In this document: positions 17,395 through 25,377 of the stretch, one piece after another
How the letters are laid out: every line of letters starts with the position of its first letter
Numbering within the stretch: position 1 is the first letter of the stretch
DNA from: an uncultured Bacteroidales bacterium
GTDB lineage: Bacteria > Bacteroidota > Bacteroidia > Bacteroidales > Muribaculaceae
Direction: 5' to 3'
Assembly (NCBI GenBank): GCA_902762385.1
Contig: CACWNQ010000018.1
Location: 1-53,335, forward strand
Length of the DNA stretch: 53,335 bases
Notes under the pieces: model-generated
Told to the model about the DNA's origin: nothing
What the model saw: only the letters and a program-made list of their open reading frames with translations
Database searches by the model: none
Position numbers and translations under genes: made by a program

Positions 17395-17793
17395 TCAAGC
17401 AGCACGTTTTGTGCTTTGTAAGGGCCTTAGACGCTTATTGCCGTAGAATATCTTTTCAAGCAATGTCGCCTGCTCTTTAGTGAGGCCAAAAACGTACACC
17501 TTATAGGGGTACTCGTCGCTCGACCTCATTACCTCATAATCGTTGTCTAAAAGGAAGTAGTAGAAACTGTCGAAGTTGTTGCGCGACGTGGTTGAAAATG
17601 TGCGTTGTGAGGTGCCACGCTCGTTGTTGTTGGGAACATAGCAATTGCTGTAATCGTTGATCTCAGCAATGTCTTCGCTCAGCATGTTTTCTTCTTCATT
17701 GATGTCGACATAGTTGTCGTCGGCAATAAGGTTTAAAATGTCAGTGTCATTCTTGTTTGTCATAAACTCTTCAATGAAATCTCCAATTTTCAT
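17395..17793 (-). CDS. hypothetical acidic protein
   Basis: A 132-residue protein. The first 60 residues are strongly acidic and probably disordered (runs of Asp, Glu, Asn), followed by a Ser/Thr-rich linker and a compact C-terminal region with aromatic residues (FYYFLLDNDY, YKVYVFGLT). No signal peptide or membrane segment, no known family. It is the first larger gene after the promoter and leader at 17.8-18.5 kb and directly precedes the AAA+ ATPase. It could be an adaptor or inhibitor of the ATPase. Confidence 0.6.
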   Translation of the reverse strand: MKIGDFIEEFMTNKNDTDILNLIADDNYVDINEEENMLSEDIAEINDYSNCYVPNNNERGTSQRTFSTTSRNNFDSFYYFLLDNDYEVMRSSDEYPYKVYVFGLTKEQATLLEKIFYGNKRLRPLQSTKRAA

Positions 17794-17920
17794 ATTAATT
17801 CTGTTTTATAAATTATTAAATTATTAATAATGGTGACAGTGATAGCAACCTCAGAAACGTTACATATAAGGACATAACGCTCCCACTGTCAAATGAGGAT
17901 TTAAGAAGGAAACCTTGCCG

Positions 17921-18052
17921 TTACTTGGTAGGTTTAAGAACGACACCAACCATAGAAGTTAGTGATAATACATTGCCTAAAATCGTGCCGTGCGACGACA
18001 GTTGCGATATAGTGCAACGCTGATTAATTAGAAAGTGAATTGATTTTGCCAT
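17921..18052 (-). CDS. possible 43-residue microprotein
   Basis: A small ORF starts MAKSIHF after an A-rich stretch typical of Bacteroidota start contexts and ends LKPTK. It is hydrophobic to amphipathic, with one Cys. It lies in the leader downstream of the promoter at 18434-18465 and about 130 nt before the 132-residue gene. Could be a leader peptide or chance; no family recognised. Confidence 0.35.
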   Translation of the reverse strand: MAKSIHFLINQRCTISQLSSHGTILGNVLSLTSMVGVVLKPTK

Positions 18053-18433
18053 TTTTTTAATTTTTACAAGAGTATTAAGTTGTTAATCTCTGTCGTGTCA
18101 ATTTACCACCGTGACAACACCTCTGAAAAATCAGAGCAACGACTACCTGTTGATTTTGTGGTAGACAACACGCGATAGCAATACGCGTGCTTATTGCTCG
18201 GTTGGTGCAGTTAAAACTGACTCTTAACACTGTTTCCTTGCTCCATAGAAGTAAGGAAATCAAGAACAATATGTTTAGAACTAACTATCATTAATATCAA
18301 AATGACTTGTGCAAAATTACAATATATATTCGAAAAACACATAAGAAAAAAGTTAAATAATGTTTCACAAATCATTTTCTATAATTTTAAGTTGTTCTTG
18401 ACTGATCGTGAACTCCATCACGATTATTTACAA

Positions 18434-18465
18434 CAAAGATAAGTAGTTTATTTGAAATATGCAAA
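18434..18465 (-). promoter_or_regulatory. promoter of the leader/ATPase transcription unit
   Basis: On the minus strand TTTG (18465-18462) is followed after 20 nt by TATCTTTG (18441-18434), matching both Bacteroidota promoter elements at the expected spacing. The predicted start near 18427 is immediately followed by a 7-bp hairpin. Confidence 0.7.
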
Positions 18466-18580
18466 TTTTTTTGGCAAAAACTGCAAGTGTTTATCAAAGA
18501 ATTTTTCTACACCTTATTATATATAGAGACTTGGGTTGGACTCTAAAAACTGTGGGTCCAGAGACGCTCTCATGCAAGAG

Positions 18581-18602
18581 GCCGTCAACTTACGGCCTCT
18601 TC
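18581..18602. terminator. hairpin at the end of the nuclease-like gene
   Basis: An inverted repeat of about 9-10 bp (GAGGCCGT paired with ACGGCCTC, 6-nt loop) includes the stop codon of the 153-residue gene. A T-rich run follows on the plus strand but not on the minus strand, so its role in ending the minus-strand gene is uncertain. Confidence 0.4.
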
Positions 18603-19046
18603 TTTCATTTCTTTGAACAAAGCGTTCATTCGATTGAAGTTGTCTTCAGTTAAGGCTATTGCCGGTTTCTTCTTGTTTCGCTTGGTTTTCTTGTTGCCTT
18701 TAAGATCAAGATTGAAATATATCTTGAAGGGTGGTATGGTCGAGTTCTTGATGAACTCGTGAGGGGTGTACTTCTTGAACTCAAAGGTGTCGTCGTCCTT
18801 CTTGATTGCGACCACAAAGAAGTAGCGGTCGGGTGTCTTGAAGGCTTGTTCCCACTCGGTAAGGGTCGCTGCTCCAAAGTAGGTGTCGGTGCGACTAGTC
18901 ATTTTGATTTCAAAATACCAGGTCTCGCCGTCCTTGGTTGCGACAATGTCGGCTGGTTCAGCCTTAACTACTGCGGTATCAAAACCGTTACTTAAAAGTT
19001 CATTAATGTAGGCATTCTTTGCCATAATGTCATTTTTATTTGCCAT
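18585..19046 (-). CDS. PD-(D/E)XK nuclease-like protein
   Basis: A 153-residue protein with the core pattern of PD-(D/E)XK nucleases or VRR/DUF3883-like domains: a possible helix Glu16, then PADIVA with Asp33, and FEIK with Glu46 and Lys48 after a beta-hairpin-like segment, followed by an alpha-beta stretch. The C-terminal third is very basic (KGNKKTKRNKKK) and could bind nucleic acid. Several such small proteins are restriction- or repair-associated. It is the most upstream member of the minus-strand block but is separated from the rest by an independent promoter, so joint function is inferred only from position. Confidence 0.6.
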   Translation of the reverse strand: MANKNDIMAKNAYINELLSNGFDTAVVKAEPADIVATKDGETWYFEIKMTSRTDTYFGAATLTEWEQAFKTPDRYFFVVAIKKDDDTFEFKKYTPHEFIKNSTIPPFKIYFNLDLKGNKKTKRNKKKPAIALTEDNFNRMNALFKEMKEEAVS

Positions 19047-19210
19047 AATATTAAATATTGTTAATACAATTATTAAAAAACATTTATTGATCTCTTTTTT
19101 GCTTTCTCTTTCAAGGAAACACCACTAATTTACAAAATAAAAATGAAATCTCAAAATTTATTTAGTTAAAAAAATCTAAACAAGATACATTTTTTGAACA
19201 GAATAAAGAC

Positions 19211-19237
19211 CCTTATTATATTTACAATATAATAAGG
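19211..19237. repeat. 12-bp perfect inverted repeat
   Basis: The A/T-rich arms 19211-19222 and 19226-19237 are separated by 3 nt. It lies in the 279-bp gap between the CapA-like gene end and the nuclease-like gene start. It may be a protein-binding site or a weak terminator; no long T-run. Confidence 0.7.
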
Positions 19238-19325
19238 TAGAATGTCGCAGTAGATAGAGGAATTAAAAAAAAGATTGGATTGTGGTGTTAGGCGAGGTTT
19301 AAGGTTTAATATTAGGAGTGTTATA

Positions 19326-20285
19326 TCATGGATGGTTTGGGGTGCTAGTATTTATTATGTGTGGTGTGCAGTTGTGGATATAGATAGGTGTGGTTGTTGC
19401 GTCGACCGTGGTGGGAGTTATCTTTAATGATACTACGCACGCGCGTGCGTTGATGTCGCGCTTTTGGTCGAAGATGAAGTTGCCTAAGCTGTAGTAGATG
19501 TACTTACCACGGTATTGCTCTACACTCTGCATAGTGTGGGTGTGATGGCACACGAGGCAGTCGGCACCAGCATCGATGAGTTGGTGTGCCTGAATTACTT
19601 GCTGTACAGCAGGCTCGAGCACATGTTCTCGGCCCCAGTGCAAGCTCACGATGACACAGCACCCTGGATCATCTCGCTTGAGACGGTGTACTCTTGCGAG
19701 CAACTTGTCGAAGTCCTCTTGGCTCACACTAGGTTGGCTTGGCAAGTAGGGCGTGTTCTCGAGCGCAAGGCGTAGCGATGCGATGACATAGACGTTGCGT
19801 GGCTGAGTGGCGATGAGCACCGGTTGCAATGCCTGCTCCATGTTGTCGCCTGCTCCTAGGGGTACCATACCTGCCTTGACGATGTTATTGCGTGTGTCGA
19901 CAAGTCCTTCACGCCCTTGGTCTATGCTGTGGTTGTTGGCAAGATTGAGGTGAGTGATGCCATGTTGCTTGAGTGTGGCGAGCCACTCGGGTTCACCACG
20001 AAAGATGAACTTCTTGTAGACCGGTGCTTCAATCTTGGTGGCGGGGCATTCAAGGTTGGCTATCACCACGTCAGATGCCTTGAATAGCGAGTCGATCTCG
20101 CTTGTGAAGAGGAAATGGGTGTCGCCGCCATTTTTCTCAATGGCTTGGCGCACACCACGGTCGAGCAACACGTCGCCGGTGAAAGTCACCGTCAACGTGT
20201 CGCTCGCGTGCAGTGCAATGGCCACATGGGCCATAAGCGCTAGCAGCAGTAGCTTAGCAGCCTGTGCTGTAGAAGAAGTGCTCAT
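19326..20285 (-). CDS. CapA-family (poly-gamma-glutamate capsule-type) metallophosphatase
   Basis: A 319-residue exported protein read from the ATG at 20285, chosen because it gives a direct signal peptide (MSTSS..., hydrophobic 9-23). The longer frame from 20315 only adds ten residues before it. CapA/calcineurin-like motifs are present: FTGDVLLDRG, ANLECP, LANNHSIDQG, SLHWGREH, CHHTHTM and YSLGNFIFDQ. CapA homologues are needed for poly-gamma-glutamate synthesis in Bacillus, but no CapB/CapC is here; many Bacteroidota homologues are of unknown substrate. It overlaps the DUF3160 gene end by 32 nt and is the last of a three-gene secreted operon. Confidence 0.85.
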   Translation of the reverse strand: MSTSSTAQAAKLLLLALMAHVAIALHASDTLTVTFTGDVLLDRGVRQAIEKNGGDTHFLFTSEIDSLFKASDVVIANLECPATKIEAPVYKKFIFRGEPEWLATLKQHGITHLNLANNHSIDQGREGLVDTRNNIVKAGMVPLGAGDNMEQALQPVLIATQPRNVYVIASLRLALENTPYLPSQPSVSQEDFDKLLARVHRLKRDDPGCCVIVSLHWGREHVLEPAVQQVIQAHQLIDAGADCLVCHHTHTMQSVEQYRGKYIYYSLGNFIFDQKRDINARACVVSLKITPTTVDATTTPIYIHNCTPHIINTSTPNHP

Positions 20286-22680
20286 TGTCGAGCGGTTTGC
20301 CGTCGAGTGGCACAATCAGCTCTTCCATCCACGATGGAATACCCTTGTTGGGTTGAGACTTGAGTTGCTGCTGCCACTCCTCGTCGGTTGTGCGTGGGGC
20401 TGCAATATCCTCTTGGAACTCACGGTAGGAGAATACTGCTCCGCGAGTGAGGTAGAGGTAACCACCAACTTCGACTACTACATAGATTTCGTGGGCAGGA
20501 CCCACAGCCTCATATAGCACGCTCTTGTTGGGGTTATTGTCGGAATTGGCGGTGTAGACGTCGGCAATCACGGCTATACTCTTGTCGGCTCCGCTAACTG
20601 CTAAATCCCAGCTAACACCAGGTTCGGCGCCGACGATTTGCAGAGTGATGTACTCGAATGTTGAGCCAATGGCCTTGATTTGGTCATACTCTTGCCCTGT
20701 GAGCACTTCGCCCTTGAGCTCCTTGTTGCTTACGTTGAGCAGGAATTGAGCCTCTTCCTTCATTTGGTTGGTTACATTCTTCATCTCGGCGGTCATCATG
20801 CCGTAGTCGACGAGGACCTTGCTAGTGGCATCGAGCAAGTCGATGGCCTTGGTCCAGTAAGCCACATTGGGTTCTACATATCCCATTACATGTGGATTTG
20901 GCAAGTCTTCACCACCGCCACACTCAGCGCCCATGGGCTGCTTAGCATAAAGGATGGCGTCATGCTTTAGCTCGGCCCACGATGCCAGTGCAGTGTTTAG
21001 ATTCTTCTTTTCCCACTCAGGATTCTTCATGAAGTAGGGCATGTTGGGAGTTTTCTCGGTCATGCTCTTGAGAGTTGCCATCCACTTGTTGGAGACTGTA
21101 GAGTTCCAGTCGATTTCTTCCATGCGCTTTATCATGCGGTCCATGTTGCTGGAATATTTGTCCCAGCGCTTGTCTTCCTTGAGCTCGTCGATGAGAATGC
21201 GCAGAGCACCGTTGGCTTTCATGGCTGCAAAGATGTCAAGACCCTTGGGCGCGTCGCGCTTGGTGGGCTCGTTATCATAGTCGACCATCTCTTGCAGCAC
21301 TTCGCCGTCGGGCATGTAGCGCTGTGGCATCAAGTTGATCTTGCAGTGGCTAGTGCGCTCAAACTTGGGACGGATGCGAGTAACCTCGTCGTCCTTCTTC
21401 TCGATGGCAGCGCGCACACGCTTGAGGTCGGCCTCACTGGTCATGTACTTGGAGAGTGATGCTCCGTCGGCCTTCATGATGTAATAAATGTTGAGCATGC
21501 TCAAGTTGTCGCTGTTGCCCATCAGGTAGGTAATGGGGTCGTCGATGGTTTTGTAGGTTTTAGTGTGTGCAGCGCTTGAGCCAATGGTGTTGGCAATGAG
21601 CAGTGCTGCACGCAGTTGCTCGGGCTTATCGCTACCGAAAGGTGCATTCTGTAACCACATCATGCCCATGAAATAGCGCTTGAGAGCGTTGCTACGGGTA
21701 TAATGCCCACGTGGACGGTAGATGTCGTAGGTGAATTTAACATTCTTGTAGTCGAGGAAATTGGAATAGTCGCTTGCTGCGGCCTTCACGTGCTTAATTT
21801 CCTGCCGAGCCATAGTGGCATACTTGGCTGGTAGCGGCATGAGCTTCTTGCCCGAGAGCAATGAGTGAGCAATGGCAAAATAGGCTGCGCTGCGCTGTGC
21901 TGCCTCGCGCATGTTGCCCTTCGAAGTCTTTGCCTTAGCCATCATTTCGGTGTAGAGCGACTTGGTGTAGTTGGTCATGACCTTAAGCATCTTTCCTTCC
22001 TCCATCTTGCGGAGCATGAAGTCGAAGTACATGTGGAATGCCTGCAAGTAGAGGTCGGTTGTGACAAAGCTTGGGAAGGCGTGGTAGTCATTGTTCTCAT
22101 AGATGTGGAACAACTGATCCTGCTGCTCGGGAACGATGGCGAAGCCATTGCGAGTGAGGGCATCGCGCAGAGTTTTGGGCATGTCCATCACTTGCATGGG
22201 GTTGGCAAGATTGTCGATGTTGGGCGACCACTTGGGTTGCGACTTAGTGCCAAGCAGCATCATGTTTTTCTCCTTTAGCTCTTTCTCGGCTTGATTGAGC
22301 TTATTGAGGAATTCCTGCTCTTGTGGAGTGTAGGAAATCTTAGGTGCTACAGTCTGGACTAGTCCATTAGTTTTGTCATCCCATTCATAAGAGTTGTTTT
22401 TAACGGCAAGATCAAGATACCACGAAGTCTGGTCGAAAAGTCCTCTTAGCTCCGACTCCATAATGCACTTTCCCTGTCGAGCTTCAAGAGCTGTCTTGAG
22501 TACTCTGATCTCATAGAGAGTGAGTTGCGACACATCCATGTTGAGGTTAAGGTTGTCCTTAAGTTGCTCAACATCGATTCCGCCCTTACCGGGCACAATA
22601 ATACTCTTGGTTTCTTGTGCCTTGGAACTGCCTAGCACAAGCACCATTAACACTAGAAATAATAAAGACTTTTTCATCAC
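20254..22680 (-). CDS. secreted DUF3160-family protein
   Basis: An 808-residue exported protein with a clear signal peptide (1-21, ending SKAQ). The core begins near residue 180 with the DUF3160 signature: NGFAIVPEQ, LFHIYENNDYHAFPSFVTTD, then LYLQAFHMYFDFMLRKME. A long helical body follows, with a C-terminal region (PGVSWDLAVSGADKSIAVIADVYT, PAHEIYVVVEVGG) typical of the family. Catalytic residues are not established. Its end overlaps the CapA-like gene and its start is 9 nt after the FG-GAP-like gene, so the three are one transcription unit, perhaps a cell-surface complex. Confidence 0.75.
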   Translation of the reverse strand: MMKKSLLFLVLMVLVLGSSKAQETKSIIVPGKGGIDVEQLKDNLNLNMDVSQLTLYEIRVLKTALEARQGKCIMESELRGLFDQTSWYLDLAVKNNSYEWDDKTNGLVQTVAPKISYTPQEQEFLNKLNQAEKELKEKNMMLLGTKSQPKWSPNIDNLANPMQVMDMPKTLRDALTRNGFAIVPEQQDQLFHIYENNDYHAFPSFVTTDLYLQAFHMYFDFMLRKMEEGKMLKVMTNYTKSLYTEMMAKAKTSKGNMREAAQRSAAYFAIAHSLLSGKKLMPLPAKYATMARQEIKHVKAAASDYSNFLDYKNVKFTYDIYRPRGHYTRSNALKRYFMGMMWLQNAPFGSDKPEQLRAALLIANTIGSSAAHTKTYKTIDDPITYLMGNSDNLSMLNIYYIMKADGASLSKYMTSEADLKRVRAAIEKKDDEVTRIRPKFERTSHCKINLMPQRYMPDGEVLQEMVDYDNEPTKRDAPKGLDIFAAMKANGALRILIDELKEDKRWDKYSSNMDRMIKRMEEIDWNSTVSNKWMATLKSMTEKTPNMPYFMKNPEWEKKNLNTALASWAELKHDAILYAKQPMGAECGGGEDLPNPHVMGYVEPNVAYWTKAIDLLDATSKVLVDYGMMTAEMKNVTNQMKEEAQFLLNVSNKELKGEVLTGQEYDQIKAIGSTFEYITLQIVGAEPGVSWDLAVSGADKSIAVIADVYTANSDNNPNKSVLYEAVGPAHEIYVVVEVGGYLYLTRGAVFSYREFQEDIAAPRTTDEEWQQQLKSQPNKGIPSWMEELIVPLDGKPLDNEHFFYSTGC

Positions 22681-22689
22681 TTTAAGGAA

Positions 22690-23235
22690 TTAATATTGGG
22701 GGAATAATTGATAGCATTGGTTGAGGGATGTGCATGTGGCGATGTGGCGTTCGAAACCTAGTCCGAAACCGTGCCAGCCATAGTCGCTCACCTCGTAGCC
22801 TCCAGTGGAGTTTTTCTCGATGGCCCTTATATTGCTGCCGTCGACCACCGTAAAGTCGACCAAGTCGCCACCGAGCCTGCTGCCAAGCCATAGTGGCCTG
22901 ATGTCGCCGTCGAAATTCTTGAACACGAACACTCGCTTACTGGGCACCTTGAAGTATCTTGAGGCCCTGAACACGCCCACCACGGCATCGGTTGAACCAT
23001 CGCCGTTAACATCGGCAGTGCAGAATCGGTAGACGGGGCAGTTTAGTTGCCAAGAACTTGTCACTGAGCCGTTTTGTGTCAATGTCAAGGTCCAAAGACT
23101 ATCGGAGTGCTGCACGATGTCAAATTGCTGTGCATGAGCACTCAAGTGGCTAAAAACTAAGACAATCGCTATTGCGGCACCAATCAAAGGGTTGCCAGTC
23201 AGCGATTGCCTTATATGTCGCACTGTCGTAGTCAT
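22690..23235 (-). CDS. secreted FG-GAP-like protein
   Basis: A 181-residue exported protein with a signal peptide (hydrophobic about 17-34, ending SAHAQ). The middle contains an FG-GAP/VCBS-like calcium loop (DVNGDGSTDAVVG). The rest is beta-rich and aromatic. It is first in the operon with DUF3160 and CapA-like genes. Suggested role: a small beta-propeller or accessory binding subunit; partner unknown. Confidence 0.6.
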   Translation of the reverse strand: MTTTVRHIRQSLTGNPLIGAAIAIVLVFSHLSAHAQQFDIVQHSDSLWTLTLTQNGSVTSSWQLNCPVYRFCTADVNGDGSTDAVVGVFRASRYFKVPSKRVFVFKNFDGDIRPLWLGSRLGGDLVDFTVVDGSNIRAIEKNSTGGYEVSDYGWHGFGLGFERHIATCTSLNQCYQLFPQY

Positions 23236-23301
23236 GGTGGCTATGAGTGGCTAAGAGTGACTAGGAGTGTGTAAAAGAGTGGCTAGTAGTGACTGCTGAG
23301 T
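23236..23301. repeat. degenerate short-period repeat spacer
   Basis: A low-complexity spacer of imperfect words around 'gtggctaagagtgact', between queA and the FG-GAP-like gene. No ORF. Confidence 0.6.
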
Positions 23302-24354
23302 TTAGTCGAGAATAAGCATTGCGTCGCCGTAGCAACCAAACTGATATTTCTCTTCGATAGCCACCTTGTAGGCCTGCATCACAGTCTCATACCCGCCAAA
23401 TGCGCATGCCATCATGAGCATGACAGAGTAGGGCATGTGGAAATTGGTGAGTAGTGCCTCGGCAGTAGTGAAGTCGTAGGGTGGGAAGATGAACTTATTG
23501 GTCCATCCGTCGAAAGGCTTGATGTAGCCATTCATGCTCACCGAACTCTCCATAGCTCGTAGTGTGGAAACGCCAATGGCGCACACCTTGTGTCCCTTCT
23601 CTCGACGTGAGTTCACGCGCTCAGTCACGTCATAAGGGATAATCATCTGCTCACTATCCATGCGGTGTTTAGTGAGGTCTTCAACATCGATGTTGCGGAA
23701 ACTACCTAGTCCCAAGTGCACTGTTATATACTCGTCGTGAATGCCCTTGATTTCCATGCGCTTTAGAAGTTCGCGGCTAAAGTGCATGCTAGCTGCTGGA
23801 GCTACTACAGCTCCCTCGTTGCGAGCGAAGATTGTTTGATATCGCTCTTCATCTTCGGGTTCTACCTCACGCTTGATGTAGTAGGGCAGAGGGGTGTGTC
23901 CCAAAGCATAAAGATTGCGCTTGAACTCATCGTGGTCGCCATCATACAGGAATCGCAGTGTGCGTCCTCGCGAGGTGGTGTTGTCGATAACCTCGGCTAC
24001 CATACCCTCATCGAGTCCGAAATAGAGCTTATTGCCAATGCGAATCTTGCGTGCGGGTTCAACCAGCACATCCCATAACTTGTTCTCCTGATTGAGCTCC
24101 CTGAGCAGGAACACCTCAATCTTGGCTCCCGTCTTCTCCTTATTGCCATTGAGTTTGGCCGGAAACACTTGCGTGTCGTTGAAGATGAACGAGTCTTGAT
24201 CGTCGAAGTAGTGGATGATGTCCTTGACGGTTCGGTGCTCGATTTCACCAGTCTTACGGTGAAGCACCATCATGCGTGCCTCATCGCGGTTGGGTGCTGG
24301 ATGCAGTGCGATTAATTCGCTAGGCATGCCATTGTCAAATTCCGATAGTTTCAT
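23302..24354 (-). CDS. queA: S-adenosylmethionine:tRNA ribosyltransferase-isomerase
   Basis: 350 residues, the usual QueA length. It transfers and isomerises the ribose of SAM onto 7-aminomethyl-7-deazaguanine in tRNA to form epoxyqueuosine. The family pattern is clear: [17 protein letters not shown] near the start, [10 protein letters not shown], then a beta-barrel, and the conserved C-terminal half ([30 protein letters not shown]). It lies downstream of truB with a 79-nt gap, part of the Bacteroidales truB-queA arrangement. Confidence 0.95.
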   Translation of the reverse strand: MKLSEFDNGMPSELIALHPAPNRDEARMMVLHRKTGEIEHRTVKDIIHYFDDQDSFIFNDTQVFPAKLNGNKEKTGAKIEVFLLRELNQENKLWDVLVEPARKIRIGNKLYFGLDEGMVAEVIDNTTSRGRTLRFLYDGDHDEFKRNLYALGHTPLPYYIKREVEPEDEERYQTIFARNEGAVVAPAASMHFSRELLKRMEIKGIHDEYITVHLGLGSFRNIDVEDLTKHRMDSEQMIIPYDVTERVNSRREKGHKVCAIGVSTLRAMESSVSMNGYIKPFDGWTNKFIFPPYDFTTAEALLTNFHMPYSVMLMMACAFGGYETVMQAYKVAIEEKYQFGCYGDAMLILD

Positions 24355-24433
24355 GTTTGTTTTGTATAATGTGATTATTAGACTCTCAAAGTGATGAAAA
24401 GTTACAGAGAGTTAGAAATTTTTTTTTGATTAT

Positions 24434-25282
24434 TTAAAGTTGTGACTGTCGAGGCTTTCGTGCACGTTGTCGCGCCTGCGTTTCGGCCTTGCGTGCACGT
24501 GCCATTGCACGGTTCTTTTCGCGCTCGCGCTCAAGGCGTTCTTGCTCGGCACGGTCGGGTGAAACCATGTCTTCGGTCTCGAGCATATTGAGGAGATTCT
24601 CGACAGTCATGCATTGGTCGACGGTAATATCGCCAATGCGGGTGCGACGCAGTGCTGTGAGATGGGCTCCACTGTCGAGAGCCTCGCCAATGTCGCGAGC
24701 CAGAGCGCGAATGTAGGTGCCCTTGCTGCACAACACGCGAATGGCGATAGTGGGTTCCTGTGGCAGGCCACACTCAAGCAGTTCAATCTCGTCGATGACC
24801 AGGGTTTTGGGGCGAATCTCCACCTCGCGACCCTTGCGTGCGAGTTTGTAGGCTGGCTTTCCGTCGATTTTGCATGCCGAGAAAGCAGGTGGCACCTGCT
24901 CGATGGTGCCTGTGAATTGCTCTTGCAGCACTTTTTCCACTTGTTCGCGGGTGATGTGCTGCCATGGATAGGTGGCATCGACCTCGGTTTCGAGGTCGAA
25001 CGATGGCGTGGTCTCACCCAGACGGATGTGGGCGATGTACTCTTTCACTCCAGCTTGCAACTCCTCGATGCGCTTGGTGGCACGGCCAGTGCACACTGTG
25101 AGGACGCCTGTAGCGAGAGGGTCGAGAGTTCCAGCGTGGCCAACGCGCAGGCTCTTGATATCAAGGCGCTTGCGTAGTCGTGCACGAACCTTCTTGACCA
25201 CCTCGAAGGAGGTCCATTTAAGGGGTTTATCGATGTAGAATATTTCGCCTTCTATTGGATTGAGCATAATTTTTTCAGACAA
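24434..25282 (-). CDS. truB: tRNA pseudouridine(55) synthase
   Basis: 282 residues. It makes pseudouridine 55 in the T-loop of most tRNAs. Catalytic Asp54 is in GHAGTLDPLATG, with the family blocks YIDKPLKWTSFE and VPPAFSACKIDG. The C-terminal 35 residues are very basic and low-complexity (Arg, Glu, Ala, Lys), longer than the E. coli enzyme. It lies between uppP and queA. Confidence 0.95.
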   Translation of the reverse strand: MSEKIMLNPIEGEIFYIDKPLKWTSFEVVKKVRARLRKRLDIKSLRVGHAGTLDPLATGVLTVCTGRATKRIEELQAGVKEYIAHIRLGETTPSFDLETEVDATYPWQHITREQVEKVLQEQFTGTIEQVPPAFSACKIDGKPAYKLARKGREVEIRPKTLVIDEIELLECGLPQEPTIAIRVLCSKGTYIRALARDIGEALDSGAHLTALRRTRIGDITVDQCMTVENLLNMLETEDMVSPDRAEQERLEREREKNRAMARARKAETQARQRARKPRQSQL

Positions 25283-25326
25283 TTAATGACTAAAATAGTT
25301 GTCTTATGGAATCACTGGAATCAGTG

Positions 25327-25371
25327 GACTCACCTGACTCACCTGACTCACCTGACTCACCTGACTCACAG
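25327..25371. repeat. 9-bp minisatellite, five copies
   Basis: The unit gactcacct is repeated at 25327, 25336, 25345 and 25354, with a fifth, diverged copy at 25363. It lies between uppP (ends 25378) and truB. In one frame it would encode Ser-Gly-Glu repeats, but no start/stop context supports a gene. Confidence 0.95.
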
Positions 25372-25377
25372 GATTCA

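Larger units (their letters stand above)
17794..18584 (-). other. long structured leader region of the ATPase gene block
   Basis: A 791-bp stretch without a normal-sized gene. It holds a good minus-strand promoter (18434-18465), a second candidate -7 box (TAATTTTG, 18312-18319), and several hairpins: 18405-18424 (7-bp stem at the predicted transcript 5' end), 18177-18198 (7 bp), 18121-18136 (6 bp), 18001-18018 (5 bp), 17910-17935 (6 bp) and 17835-17890 (7-bp outer stem). Three very small minus-strand ORFs lie at 18211-18291, 17921-18052 and 17816-17875. Predicted leader from about 18427 to the first larger gene at 17793 is about 630 nt. It may be a structured regulatory leader, encode microproteins, or be a small-RNA gene. 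Confidence 0.45.

Noticed and set aside
18075-18269. 64-residue minus-strand frame in the leader region
   Set aside because: Composition is not protein-like and it overlaps hairpins; a shorter ORF in another frame (18211-18291) is equally possible, so neither is called as a firm gene.
18459-18653. 64-residue plus-strand frame over the promoter and nuclease-like gene end
   Set aside because: Overlaps a good minus-strand promoter and the end of a better-supported gene.
25311-25375. possible CRISPR array
   Set aside because: Repeat unit is 9 bp without spacers, so it is a simple minisatellite.
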